From Scleromitrula shiraiana (taxonomy: Eukaryota; Ascomycota; Leotiomycetes; Helotiales; Sclerotiniaceae): DNA of 64,000 nt. Both the position numbers and the translations under genes were made by a program. Positions 22,361 to 33,183 of the stretch are shown here, piece after piece. The notes under the pieces are model-generated. The model was given only the letters and a program-made list of their open reading frames with translations. It did not search any database and was not told the DNA's origin. How positions within the stretch are numbered: position 1 is the stretch's first letter; each line of letters begins with the position of its first letter. The DNA is taken from positions 1,301,501 to 1,365,500 of the forward strand of contig JABELC010000008.1 in the NCBI GenBank assembly GCA_028455995.1. The letters run 5' to 3'.

Positions 22361-23307
22361 TTACAAACACCTCTCTTTAAGTTCTTTCAGCTCATCTACC
22401 GAGAATCCACACCCCTTGGTCAACCATCCCTCGACTCCTCTCCACCTCCCACACTTCATACCAAACTCCACGAGCTCACCATTCTTCATTCATCCATTTG
22501 AGAAATGCAATAATTATTTCTCCCTTTGAGCTGCCCATTTCTTTAAACCCTGGTTGATATAATCCTGCTTCTCCCACTCACTTCAACATCCCCTGAAGAA
22601 GTTGTTCCCTAACCGATTCTGTCTCAATTCTCGTCAAAGCATAATTCATTGCTATAACTTCTTCGGATGCCTCGAAGAACGCGATAATCAATACTGAGAT
22701 AACTCCTGTACGGTCTTTTCCAGCTTTGGATGTGTAAGTTTACCCCGAGAATATATCATGGTGGATAGACTCACTGGTACAATGGATCAATATGCCACCA
22801 CTACTAGCCTCCCTGATCTTTTCAAACACTTTCTTGATTCCTCCTCTATGCCCCTCTAGAATTCCAGCATACATCCGAATAAAAGCATTTTTCTCTCCGT
22901 CACCAACAAAATCCTTGATATATACCACCTTGAAGACCTCACAGCTCGGTTCGGCATTTACGATTTCTATGCCGTCAGTCTCAAGACCACCTTTTCCGAG
23001 ACGCTCTGAGGTTGATTAAAAGGAGAATATTGTCTTGACGCTATATTGAGATCTGAGTAGAGAAAAACGACGATATAGGAAAGTGGGACGGTGACCCGGA
23101 ACGGAAAACGCAATTCTCTGGTAGTAGTGGAGCAGAGATGGTCCGTAAATTGAGAGCACGCGAAATCGGGAGGAAAGGCGGTTGGCCCAGAATAGGATTG
23201 ATGAGATTCGCGGGAAGTGTTTCAGAGGGAGGAGTTTCGAGAAGGCGGGTGAGAATCTCGGTAGAATGATACTGATGGTTTGTCATGATATACTTATATG
23301 ATGACAT
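22361..23307 (-). pseudogene. Decayed fungal tyrosine phosphatase (Y_phosphatase3 type)
   Basis: Read downward from 23307, the strand gives the typical N-terminus (LPISRALNLR, then LLPENCVFRSGSPSHFP). It continues through ILLLINLRASRK and TDGIEIVNAEP, the block IKDFVGDGEKNAFIRMYAGI, and ILIHCT joined across a 51-base intron (GTGAGT...AAAG) to TGKDRTGVISVLIIAFFEAS. The result is an HCxxGKDRTG P-loop. It ends with GVEGWLTKGCGF and DELKELKERC. The frame is broken: a TAG follows STQISI near 23040, one extra base in an A run near 23000 shifts frame, a TGA replaces the codon after GMLK near 22580, and another stop with a frame change lies between NEEW and GVEGW near 22455. All family blocks remain in order, so decay looks recent. 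It was presumably a soluble protein tyrosine/serine phosphatase. Confidence 0.75.
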
Positions 23308-23851
23308 ATAGTAAGCTTCTCGAAGGTAGGATTCTCATCAGCAGTATTTATGGTTGCCGTGTGGGGAGCTGATCGACCAGGTATTGTGGGAGCCTAGATG
23401 GCTGCTGACGTCCTGATATCTTGGCATGTGGTATTATCTTACTTCGATTGAAGGAAAAAATTGATGAATTTTAGACTGGTTGGTCAGTTGACTGCTCGTA
23501 TCAAGTGGAAGAAGATACTGATAATACTCAAGATCAATAGTTTAGTGGGTTGATTGATTGTTCTATTGTTTGTTTGTTTGTATGTACATGTTCCTATATT
23601 TTTATATACAGTCAATGAGATTATGCTTCTAATGTAACATGTAAATACCATCTCTTCTAAATCTTTAGTGATCGTGTAGTCCTGGGTATTAATGCCGTAA
23701 ACCACACCCAAAGTACCCAGAAAACGCCCCCTATGCAATGCTATGCAAAAAAACAAAGAAAACGAAAAAGAAAAGAAAAGAAAAGTATCATGTTCAAACA
23801 TCATGCCATAACGCTGTCCCTTCCACTCCCACTATCGCTCTTCAGATTGTC
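23308..23851. other. Intergenic, nothing recognised
   Basis: A+T-rich spacer with short TTTG/TGTA runs near 23565 and GAAAA runs near 23760-23785. No gene is supported. Confidence 0.45.
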
Positions 23852-25082
23852 TCATCCACTATCTAAACTCTCCTGCCTTCGCGCCGTACCTCTAGGGTAC
23901 CCTCCAGTTCTCAAATCCCCAGATTGTGCCACACTCACACTCACGCTCACATTTTTATCAATACTGATTTCACCCATTCGGTATAAATTATCCGTACTAT
24001 CGCTCGAAGCATGACTTTTCCCATTGATCCTCTTCCCACCTTTCGAGAGCCTTCCCAGAACGCCCGAGTCTTCCCGTTCTCCTGCGTGAATTGTCGTAGT
24101 CGTTCCAAATGAATGCCCTTTTCCCATAAAAGCAAACGTTTCCAATCCCGTCTCTTCCCCAGGTGGATATTCACTAAACAAAATGTCGGCCCTCGTGCTC
24201 GCATATAGCAATACATCTAACCAGCCATTACACGCGATCATACTTCCCGCTACACAGAAATACCCAAGTGATACTTCGGTACCGGCAAGTGAGGCGATAC
24301 GACCTGCAGCAAGAGGTATGGTACAAATAGTGTAGATGGCAGGATAGAGAATCATAAGTGGTTGTGCCCCATGAAGTCCATCAGACTTCATGCTCGATTG
24401 TCGCGATTTCTTACGGAGAAAGATAAATATGAAGGTGTAAATCAAAATAGTTGAGAACATCGCAATGAATATCCATAAGTAATGGAGCCAAAGACGTTCA
24501 TTTTGATACTTGCTACTAATCCAGCACTATACGATGTTAGTGATGACGGTGTATGGAGACGAAGGAACTTACCCAGGCTGCTGCACGGACATAGAAGCCA
24601 TGTGGATGTAAAGCGACTCCAATAATGGCCAATCCGTAAATAAATATCCAACATCCGGCGACACAGGTATAGAAAGCAAAACCTGGTAATCGGTATCGTT
24701 TCACAACGCTGAAAAATGTATGCATGGCAATTGCGGAAATAAACACACTACTTGCCAAATCGCCCGTCGAGATAAACCATCCTTGCGCGAAACATGTGTG
24801 TGTTCCTACGATAATTCCATTGTCCTTCAGCGACTTGATGTTGAGTAAAAATGCTACCGCTTGTTGAATATCGGCATACAAGAGGTTATATATCAGAAAG
24901 AGAAATTGGTTGACTGGTGTGTTACCGCCCGCTTTCCTTCGCCATGATATCAGTCGATATGTCAGGTATAGAAACAGACTGGTCGAACAGAAAAATGATA
25001 GAAGACCAAAGGTTGCAACAGCGACTAAACCGTGCGACAGAGAGTCCGGAAGAGGCGTCAGTGATGCGTCTGCACTGTTCAT
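23852..25082 (-). CDS. G protein-coupled receptor (Git3/GprM-like)
   Basis: Two minus-strand exons, 25082-24573 and 24526-23852, about 394 residues, joined across a 46-base intron at AAAW-CWISSKYQNERLWLHY. Seven hydrophobic helices are visible: VAVATFGLLSFFCSTSLFLY; NQFLFLIYNLLYADIQQAVA; ISTGDLASSVFISAIAMHTF; FYTCVAGCWIFIYGLAIIGV; WLHYLWIFIAMFSTILIYTF; MILYPAIYTICTIPLAAGRI; and CVAGSMIACNGWLDVLLYA. A Ser/Thr- and Gly-rich cytoplasmic tail of about 110 residues follows. The LYADIQQA and CFAQGWFISTGDLASS blocks are those of the fungal GprM group within Git3/cAMP-receptor-like receptors. The ligand is unknown; signalling through a heterotrimeric G protein is expected from the family. Confidence 0.85.
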
Positions 25083-26870
25083 TGTGTTTCTAGGGATAGT
25101 GGCTGACTTCTAGCAGGTCGAAGTCATGTAGACTGGTACCAGATACATATACTCCGGTAAATTTTATTTAATTGATAGACTGTAGAGTCATGATATTCTT
25201 GCGACTAGACGATAGAAAGAAGGTACAATGGGTTTAAGCCTTTAAGGGAAGGCATACGAACGTACACACCCACATGGCGACTGGGGTAGACCCTAAATCT
25301 TGGAGCCTATAATGGAGATCGAGTTCTGGCCAAGTCCCAATGATCAAACGGAATATCAAGTATGTCAAGTACAAGGGCTATTCATAGTTGATTGATTGAT
25401 CACCCTGTACATGATACATTTACAATGCTTGGCCACCTCTAAGTAATCCTTGAAGGTTCAAACGGAATCGATCCTCATTCAGGAAATTGATAGCGACAAA
25501 TTCAATGCATACATGGGGAATAGAGGCTGAAAAGATTAAAGCTAGTCGGGATTTAACCTCGTGTTAAAACCTTACCTGGTCCGGGTACAGTACAATTTCT
25601 GGGGTTTCTCTCCCCCAAGTTAATTATGCTGATGCTGATACCCCGTAATTAATTTGGAGATTTCCCGAACGATAGAACAATTGATTTTTGCATATTATAG
25701 ATTACTTTATAGCTGTCAATTTCTAGTTCCCCAAGACTTACAGTCGTGAAGTAGCGAAAGTAGACTAGTTAGATTAGTAGTAATCGGGAGGACGAACTTT
25801 AGAGTCCGGACTCTTCTCTTTAGCTTGAACCAATACAAATCACTTTTCCGGCCTAGTATCAGGATTTAATCCATATTTTCTACAGTGGATGTACAGTACC
25901 GTATGTAGTAAAAGTGACAAGTTACACAAGTTTTAGTAGGCCTCAGCCCTTGTAGAACTACAGTAGCTGAACGCCACTAATCGATTAGGGATAAGTGTAC
26001 GCGAGGTAAAGTAAACGCTAAGCACCCTTTGTACCAATAACTTAATGCTTCTTATGCATGCCATCTTATTCATATAAGGATCAGCCTTGTAAGTATAAAT
26101 CATATCATCCATATGATAATGAAGAAAGTGTTCGCCATCTAGTTCGTTATCAACGTGGTTCAAGGGAAAATAAAGAAGCATGTGCCATAAAAAGCAAGGG
26201 TTACAACATTTTCTTCGTAGTGGAGAACAACGGCGGGGTTGTGATATATTGAATTCCTTTCGTTTTATAAACAAACGAGAAATCGGGGAGTAGACGGCTC
26301 GTACGTTCCCCACCTATCACGTTGCGTTTCAGAGCTTCGGAACAAGAAATTCTGATATATCAGTGATAGTAAAGGGGGCCGGAATTTGGGGCACAGCACA
26401 TCTCGGGTTCCTAAGAACTTACTAACAGTTCTACCCAGTAGTTCTAAGGACTAAGCCTATGGAGTTGACTGATAAGACCAAATCAGAAATTGCCACTTGA
26501 TAAATCTAATAATCAGAAAATACCACTTTTGAGCTTATGACGACTTCTGTGCCGGCTCAAATCAATTTGATCTACTTCTTACCTATAACTATTTTGCCGC
26601 CAAGATTAAACTAACAAGTAACGATGAGTATCAGAAGGGCAAATTTCTCCGGCTGTGTTTGTTTGTCAAGTGTCACTATCAAAACATCACTGCATTACTT
26701 CACTCATAGCGAATGGTTCAAAATTCATTGGTATTATATTCATTATTGGGTAGAGTTCCTAGACCTAAACATACTACGCCAACCTCGCTTCAGGTCTAGA
26801 CTTTAGACACATTGAAGCCTTTACGGCCATCTCGAAATCAGCAATTATGCCAAAGTCATCCCGTACCAAA
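25083..26870. other. Intergenic, no supported gene
   Basis: 1.8 kb holding the GPCR promoter and the 3' flank of the first 2EXR gene. Opposing frames at about 26058-26313 overlap each other; neither has a recognisable domain or splice partner. An old repeat is possible but no terminal repeats are visible. Confidence 0.4.
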
Positions 26871-28157
26871 TTAAACCTCATATCCTTCGTCGAAAAGTTT
26901 CTTCATTCTTTCATAACGATTCTCAAGTGAACCATCTTCCCAGAAAGGAAATTCTTGATCATAGATGGCGTTAACTCTGAATGTATTGTAAGGAATCTTT
27001 GTATGGCCAAGACAGGAGGTGTCTTCTATCATTCACGAATTGATGATCGTGTCCTTTTCTGGTTCCATAAATATGGCTAATGCGAAATCTAGTTGCACTT
27101 TATTCCAGTATTCCGGATTGGGGTTTGTTTTATTAACATAGCCCTCCTTTATCCGCGTTCTATCCCGTGCACGACGATCTAGAAAAAGTTGAAGCCTAAC
27201 CAATTTCTCTCTGGGAACCTCATTGGCACATGCATTATATAACAAATCATCCACCAATTGGCTATTCAGCTTCTCCAATCTATCGGGCTTCATACATGTC
27301 CAATGATGAGCAAGTGATGATTCATACTGGAACCACCCTTCGAGAGCGATTGTGAGATGTGTAAGATGTGAGCAGTTCTTTTGTATGAAGCTCCAAAGTT
27401 CTCGTGGTGCGTCAATTGTTGAATCAACAGGGAACATAGTATGAAGAAAATATTCGTCAACTTGAAGTCTTACAGTGAGACGTTTAATAGGGGGAAAATT
27501 AAACACTCGGAGAATACCTCATGCCTGAGCTCTCCGAGTCATATTAATCACCAGAGTGTGTATTTCTGAGTCAACATAGTCGTGATAGCGTGTTCGAGTG
27601 AATTCTGCTGAAGTTGCTGGTCGAAAGTCATCTGGAATGAGCTGCGTATAATGCTTCAAGAACATATATCTAGCTTCCTTGCATATGTGCTTCCATCGTA
27701 AATTGATTAAGTCATCAGTGAAATCTCCCTCTCGGGACTCAAGAGTTACTAATCTAGGACCAGGCAATGCCGCCTTCCAGATCATACGTTGGAGTTCTAA
27801 GGGTAACCTTCCAAAACAAGTGAAGGTTCTAAAAGGTGACGGTGACCCCCAAAGCACTTCCACGACCCCTGGACCGATATCTACTGGCTTGCAAGGTCTT
27901 ATAAGATCCCAACATTCTATACAATTTGTTAACGATGCCTCGCCAATAATAGAGTACGATAGTAATATGAACTTACCAGGGTCGAAGACGAGGCCTTTGT
28001 ATCTCTTTTGTATGTCTTCTTTATGGTCGTCATTGCTGGTGTTTTTTTCTTTCTTGTTTTCAGTATCACTTTTGTTAATAGGTGTTTGGTTGGTTTTATT
28101 AACCGCGTTTTCGTAATACCAACGAACGAAGAGGTCTAACTTAGCAATGTCAGTCAT
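26871..28157 (-). pseudogene. 2EXR-domain protein gene with an in-frame TGA
   Basis: Exon 1 28157-27977 ends VFDP and splices (GTAAGT...ATAG) to 27916, giving ECWDLIRPCKPVDIG. Then comes the 2EXR motif FTCFGRLPLELQRMIWKAAL, with GPRLVTL and KHICKEARYMFLKHY after it. The frame runs on without shift to a second intron (27036-26977, donor GTGAAT, CTTAC branch) and a last exon (IYDQEFPFWEDGSLENRYER) ending at TAA 26871-26873. The only lesion is a TGA at 27519-27521 between MTRRAQA and GILRVFNFPPIKRL; both sides keep coding character in one frame. The codon may once have been Arg or Trp. I call it a young pseudogene, or a gene with a stop polymorphism. 2EXR proteins are fungal, of unknown function, and resemble F-box-linked helical domains. 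Confidence 0.65.
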
Positions 28158-29335
28158 TTTTCGGGGACTGGCCGCGAAAGTTATGGTTCAGTGTTGCAAT
28201 TCGATGTCGGTCATTGTCTGCGACTAGAGAGTAGATAGGTAAAGTCAATATGATGAAGTGTGACATGTTTCTGCGATAGAAAATGGTACTCAAGTGAAAG
28301 TACAACATAGGATCTAGAGGAATCAGCAGCAGGATTTGCACAGAGTTTTGGATTATTATATGAAGAAAAAGATGGGAGAAAGATGCATTAATATACTAGA
28401 AGAGTTGGAAGACGTCCCCTGTACATTTAATTCATGCGAGAATATATGAGAAAATGAGGAATTTGTACAAAACCTTCCCTCCTAATCAACGAGAATGAAA
28501 TTCTTTTGTGCTATTGTTCATATTTACCCAAAAACTAAAGTTTCCAAGTAGCTAAGAGTAAAAGTTTCACTCATAATATCGTCAATTAATTGAAAAGATA
28601 CATCATGAGTGTGAATGAGACTTATTTTGGACCATGTTTTTAATACTGAATATTCTACCATAATTATAGAGATCAAAGTGATGAATTCTCTGGATTTGGA
28701 TCTGTCTTGAATATGAGAGACTTTCATGCAGAGCCCAGTCAATTGTAGTTTCGAGCAAATCTAGCGATTCTTTTGTTCTTGTTTCTCATGGGTGGAATTA
28801 CTTAAACGTGTGGACTCAAAGCTCTTCCATTTTATCACCCTCCTCTCATTGCATTCATCCGGCTCTTTCTTCACCAGAACCTTAATTTCCTATGTTTCTG
28901 ATTAAATGTCATTGACACAGCATCAGGTAAGCGGCACAAGAACTGGTACATACTGAATCGAGTCTGGGCGAAGCTCTGCCTTCTTTATCCTAGTAGGCCA
29001 AATTCGTGCTGCGCAATAACTTGATACACTTAACTCTCAGTGATTGCCAAAGTGTCTGCAATGACAGAGCTTGCATATGCACACGCACAATTTAACGCAT
29101 CTGGATTGAGAAAGTTAACTTTCTTCATCATTCAAGTATAGTAAGGGAATTTAGAATCAGGCTACATCAATATAGGATTTGTCCATCTTGTAACTATTTG
29201 ATTTTACTGACCTCATGAGTGACGAACTCTCATATATTGAAAAATTCTCCATCGCATGTTCGAAAGCTATCTATCTAGACGCAAGTAAATCTAATGCTTT
29301 GGCCATTACACACCACCTAGCTGATGTTGATTTTA
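28158..29335. other. Intergenic, nothing recognised
   Basis: A+T-rich spacer between the first two 2EXR genes. A 72-codon minus-strand frame at 28524-28742 has no features of a known protein. Confidence 0.45.
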
Positions 29336-30433
29336 CTATGTGAAAGGATGAACAATAGTGGATTCCTCTGTTGGCTCATATTCCCATGGCCAACTCAAGT
29401 ATGTGTTGCTTGATTTGACTGTTTCATATATTTCAAACTTACACCCGTAGCTATCGGATCTGTCTTCCAATACAATATAACCGGCATTGAAGGATACTTG
29501 CAGGTAAAACCGTGTTCTTTCAGATGTTTGATGCTTCGCCCTCAATGTTAGAATATGCCTTTGAACGTCCAAGTGCACTAGCAGTGCCGTGTTAAAGTCT
29601 ATATTTTGCCAGTACTGAGGGTTTCTCTTCTGTTTTTGACAGAGTACTTCGGCATCTTCGTCACAGCTGCTTAGGACGCCTCTACGCCACACATCGGGGT
29701 AAGGAACAGCAACGTTGCGCACTTTGGAAATCAAATCTTTGAAGGATTTCTTGCAAATAGGTTGCAAATGATCTCCCTTATACCAATCATCCTGATTTCG
29801 GATGAACGACAATTGTTTCAGTTCAAGACAATTGATTTCAACAAATCGCATAATAGAATTTTGCGCAAGGTATTTAGGCCAATTATTCTTACCAACGAAA
29901 AAAGCTAGATTCATAATCTTAGATAAATTCAAACTCGAGTTTGTGGACATCAACTTTTCTTGGATACTTTCGAAGTGGTCAAGAATTAATTTATCCACAC
30001 TTGGATCAATATAACCGAAGGTCGATACTTGCAATATTATCTCCGTAGAACGCTCTCCATAGAAGAGCCGCTAGTTATCATTGATTGGTGGATCTTGATG
30101 AATAATATGTTTGTAGTGCTCTTTGAATATGTCATGAGATTCTCGACAAGTTACCAAGAAGGTTGAAGAAGGCCCTGCTTGCAATTGCATCCAGTGATTT
30201 GAATGTTCAAGACAAATAGTAACTTTTGCGAAGTTTTCATTGTTGGGAGGATCGTAATTGTATCTCATGTGAGCCAATCGGGGCTCTGGTAGTGCGTAAA
30301 GCCATATCTTCCGTCGAATTTCAAGCGGCAGGAGAGGAAAGCAAGTAAATGTTCTCCAATAAAAAGCAGGGTCTTGAACATCTACCAGCATCTCTCCACG
30401 TTCTGCAGCCAATTGTTTTGCAGCCAATTTCAT
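29336..30433 (-). pseudogene. Second 2EXR-domain gene, interrupted by an in-frame TAG
   Basis: The frame from 30433 gives YWRTFTCFPLLPLEIRRKIW, then LYALPEPRLAHMRY and TCRESHDIFKEHYKHI, matching the 2EXR core and the Cys-x-Glu/Asp...HY block of the neighbouring paralog. It meets TAG at 30071-30073. The same frame resumes at once (RLFYGERSTEIILQVSTFGY) and stays open to 29336, with KNNWPKYLAQ, CLELKQLSFIRNQDDWY and a tail ending SWPWEYEPTEES. The stop could be CAG to TAG (C to T in a CpA context). No upstream GT donor allows an intron that would remove only the stop. The 5' exon seen in the paralogs is not identifiable upstream. It is probably a pseudogene; function unknown. Confidence 0.6.
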
Positions 30434-32747
30434 GTCTCGCCAACCACTGTAACGACCTATGACTTGTCAATTTTCTTATTTGGCTTGTTAGTATATCTTT
30501 GAATCGAGCTTTTTGGGATGTGGGGTTAGGCACCTGAACATGCCATGGATCTTGCCTGGCTGTACTCTGGCTTCGAGTGTGAACGGTCATTAATCCTCTG
30601 CGAATCGCAATCTACCTCATGAATTTTCGTATTGACTGTTGGCTCATTGTTGACTACAGCTCCACCTGACTGTCTCATCGCAATGGCATTGCTAGAACTT
30701 GAGGGTATGCCATTAACAGAATATATGCCACTCGTTTTGCAGACCAAGTCAGCCAACTGGACAACGATTGTCGGAAATATTGGAAGAATATCAACTGTCA
30801 TGTGGTGTTGATCGCAGAATTTGGATCTTATGACCCTAGATTCGCCGCGCTTTCTTACCCAAACTTCGGATTTCAAGACCCTGATGCACAGGAAAACGGA
30901 AACTCTTGCCCACCCATGATTGGTGGTTATTCACAGATGCTGATGCGCATCGAAGGTCTTCATGAGTTTCCTTGCGATAAGGACCGTATGATTCAGCGCG
31001 GGAAACATGAGTATTACGATTCATACGAAGTAATCCTGGAGATGTTTGATGTTTGACGACTGGTGGTGGATACAGCATCATGGTTCTTTCATCTACAACC
31101 AGAACTAGAGTTAATATTGCACTATATCACAGTTTTAACTTAATTTCAATATTGACTCTGGCTATAGACAGGATGTATGCACTTGGGATGACGGAAGGAA
31201 GCAGAACGGATGTTTAGCATGAAGAGCATAGTCAATTTACAATTGACAATAAAGCTTCATCATGCACATTCAAAGAAGTGAACGCTAAATATTGTTATCT
31301 GATTTTTGTCACAAAAGAATGAGATCATGTGATCAACAGAATCTGACTAAGGGTGCGGAGCACCCTTTAGCGTCATATCATAGTATATATAGAGGGAGCT
31401 TCGCTCCCCCTCTAGATAGATCAATCAACAAGCTCTTGACTATGCTCCTTTTTGGGTGACAATTTTCACATCAAACAAAAAGTAATTTCAAGATCTATTT
31501 GAGACCTCTCAGAGCGTGACTCCAATTTAGGAAATCAATTGATGTATTTCAGTTATATATAATGACTTATTTTTGCGAACTTCGTCTGTAATACGAAAGG
31601 ATCTACAAACTAATACTACAGAAATCCAACTACAACACATCTGTACAAAATAGCCAGCTACAATACCAAAAAATCAAATATTTCATCGCGTAATTTCTCA
31701 AACTAATGCTTCCAATCTTCTAAAGCTCCAAATTTTGGAATAACCCCCTCACTTAATCTATCTGCCAAGTTTAACATATTGTAAGTACTCATAGATATGG
31801 TCCTAACATTGGAAGACTGAAGTAGAGCGAATCACAAGAAATCTTCCTCAATTTGCCAAATTGAGTTGAGGGATAGGAATGTGGAAATTCACTGAAAGCA
31901 GTTCGAACGCTGTGAAGCAAATTGAAAACATCGTGGTTCTCAATATCTCGAATAGTATACAATCCTTTGAAACAAATTTGACTCAGTGGTGTCAGCATCA
32001 GATAATGACTTATCTATCGGACTAGTCTTAACACATCAGAATAACATGGGTGGATTGAATGCGGGGTAGAATTAGACTTATTCTGCGATTTTACTTCGCT
32101 TCGTTACTTTGTACTAGTAGCACTGGTGCTGGTGGTAGCGGTACTTCAAAACCAGATGTTTCTACATTTCTACAGATCAAAAGTGAGTTCATTTGAAAGT
32201 AGCTATTTGTAGATTTCGATTTTTATTGTTTTGTTATCAATCAGTGTATTTTGGAAGTGATGAATAAAATTTCGCTCGATGATGGTGTTCTCTTAGTATG
32301 TTCTGTGGTTTTTTTTGTACACACTTTATACGTTGATATTTTATCTTGTATCCTGATAGCTATTGAGCTTCATGCTATCAATTACTCTTATATTATATAT
32401 AATAGTATGTACTTTTGATTAAATGATTATAAAGTTATTATCTAAATTTGATGACAGTAAGTAGTACTATGTATATGGCATTTTTCAGAAGGCATTACTC
32501 GAGTACTTAGTTACTGTATTTTGTTTGTCGAATTGAAAATAGAAAAATTAGTGCATTTCTATGCCGCATTTGACACTCTGGTATACCGTTGATGTTGTAT
32601 ACAGTAATATATTAACCTGTGCGTATGTACGTTAGTCGATGCTATTGATTCAATGCGCGCCACAGTATTCCGAGTCACTGATGGATTATCATGGATACTA
32701 GTACTCGTACTTACCACATTCCCAAATGGTATGTAGTACGAAATCTG
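30434..32747. other. Gene-poor A+T-rich region with paired hairpins
   Basis: Overlapping frames of both strands occur at 30526-31081; neither can be tied to a known family, and they may be remnants of the 5' part of the 2EXR gene just described. Two strong hairpins lie at 31347-31414. From about 32080 the sequence is rich in GTACTAGTA-like motifs, then grades into the MITE. Confidence 0.45.
31347..31414. repeat. Two adjacent G+C-rich hairpins
   Basis: 31347-31370 is an inverted repeat with arms of about 10 bases (GGGTGC...GCACCC) around GGA. 31390-31414 is a second one with arms of about 11 bases (GAGGGAGC...GCTCCCCCTC) around TTC. They are 19 bases apart and stand out as G+C islands in A+T-rich DNA. 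They resemble the small mobile palindromes of organelle genomes, but origin is not shown. Confidence 0.6.
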
Positions 32748-32749
32748 TA

Positions 32750-33111
32750 CTACCCCGTTCGCCAATTCGGCTGACTCGTTAATTATAGCGTACGGTATAT
32801 CATAGAGTAGTAGTAGCTGGCATGAAAGTTTAATAAATAAATAAGTATTTTATATTAAATAAAATAAGAGTTTTAAATTCAAGTTTGATAAATTTGAAAT
32901 TTATTAAAAAGATTCTAATTTTATTTTAAATTTCAAATTAAATATATATTATCAATAAGAATTAAAATATTCGAAAATATAAGACGATAGGTTTAACATC
33001 ATGATAATAGAAATTTAGTGCTCATTTAATGATTAAAAAAAATATTTTAGCGCTTGGACTCTATAAAATACGCTATAATCAACGATTCAGCCGAATTGGT
33101 GAACGCGGTAG
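32750..33111. mobile_element. MITE with 43-bp terminal inverted repeats and TA target duplication
   Basis: The left end 32750-32792 and right end 33069-33111 are near-identical inverted repeats over 43 bases, with only about five mismatches (core CCAATTCGGCTGA). Both ends abut the dinucleotide TA (32748-32749 and 33112-33113), as expected for Tc1/mariner/pogo-type insertion. The 276-base interior is extremely A+T-rich with no reading frame. This makes a non-autonomous miniature element of 362 bases. It lies 72 bases past the 3' end of the intact 2EXR gene. The parent transposase cannot be named from this copy. Confidence 0.8.
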
Positions 33112-33183
33112 TACAAATCAAGAAACTACAAACAAAACATCAATATGTTGATCATAGTCTTATTATCAATGTCGTCCTCTTTC

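Noticed and set aside
10645..25082. A secondary-metabolite cluster around the Zn2Cys6 regulator and the MDR reductase
   Set aside because: No polyketide, peptide or terpene synthase lies between them, and housekeeping erb1 and a tRNA intervene.
25933..26313. 126-codon minus-strand frame
   Set aside because: No domain, atypical composition, and an overlapping frame on the other strand; not enough to call a gene.
26977..27036. A second nonsense codon (TGA near 27033) in the first 2EXR gene
   Set aside because: It falls inside a plausible 60-base GT-AG intron with a CTTAC branch site whose removal keeps the frame.
30526..31056. Opposing frames that could be a small gene upstream of the second 2EXR gene
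   Set aside because: Both strands are open and neither has a motif or a clear splice partner.
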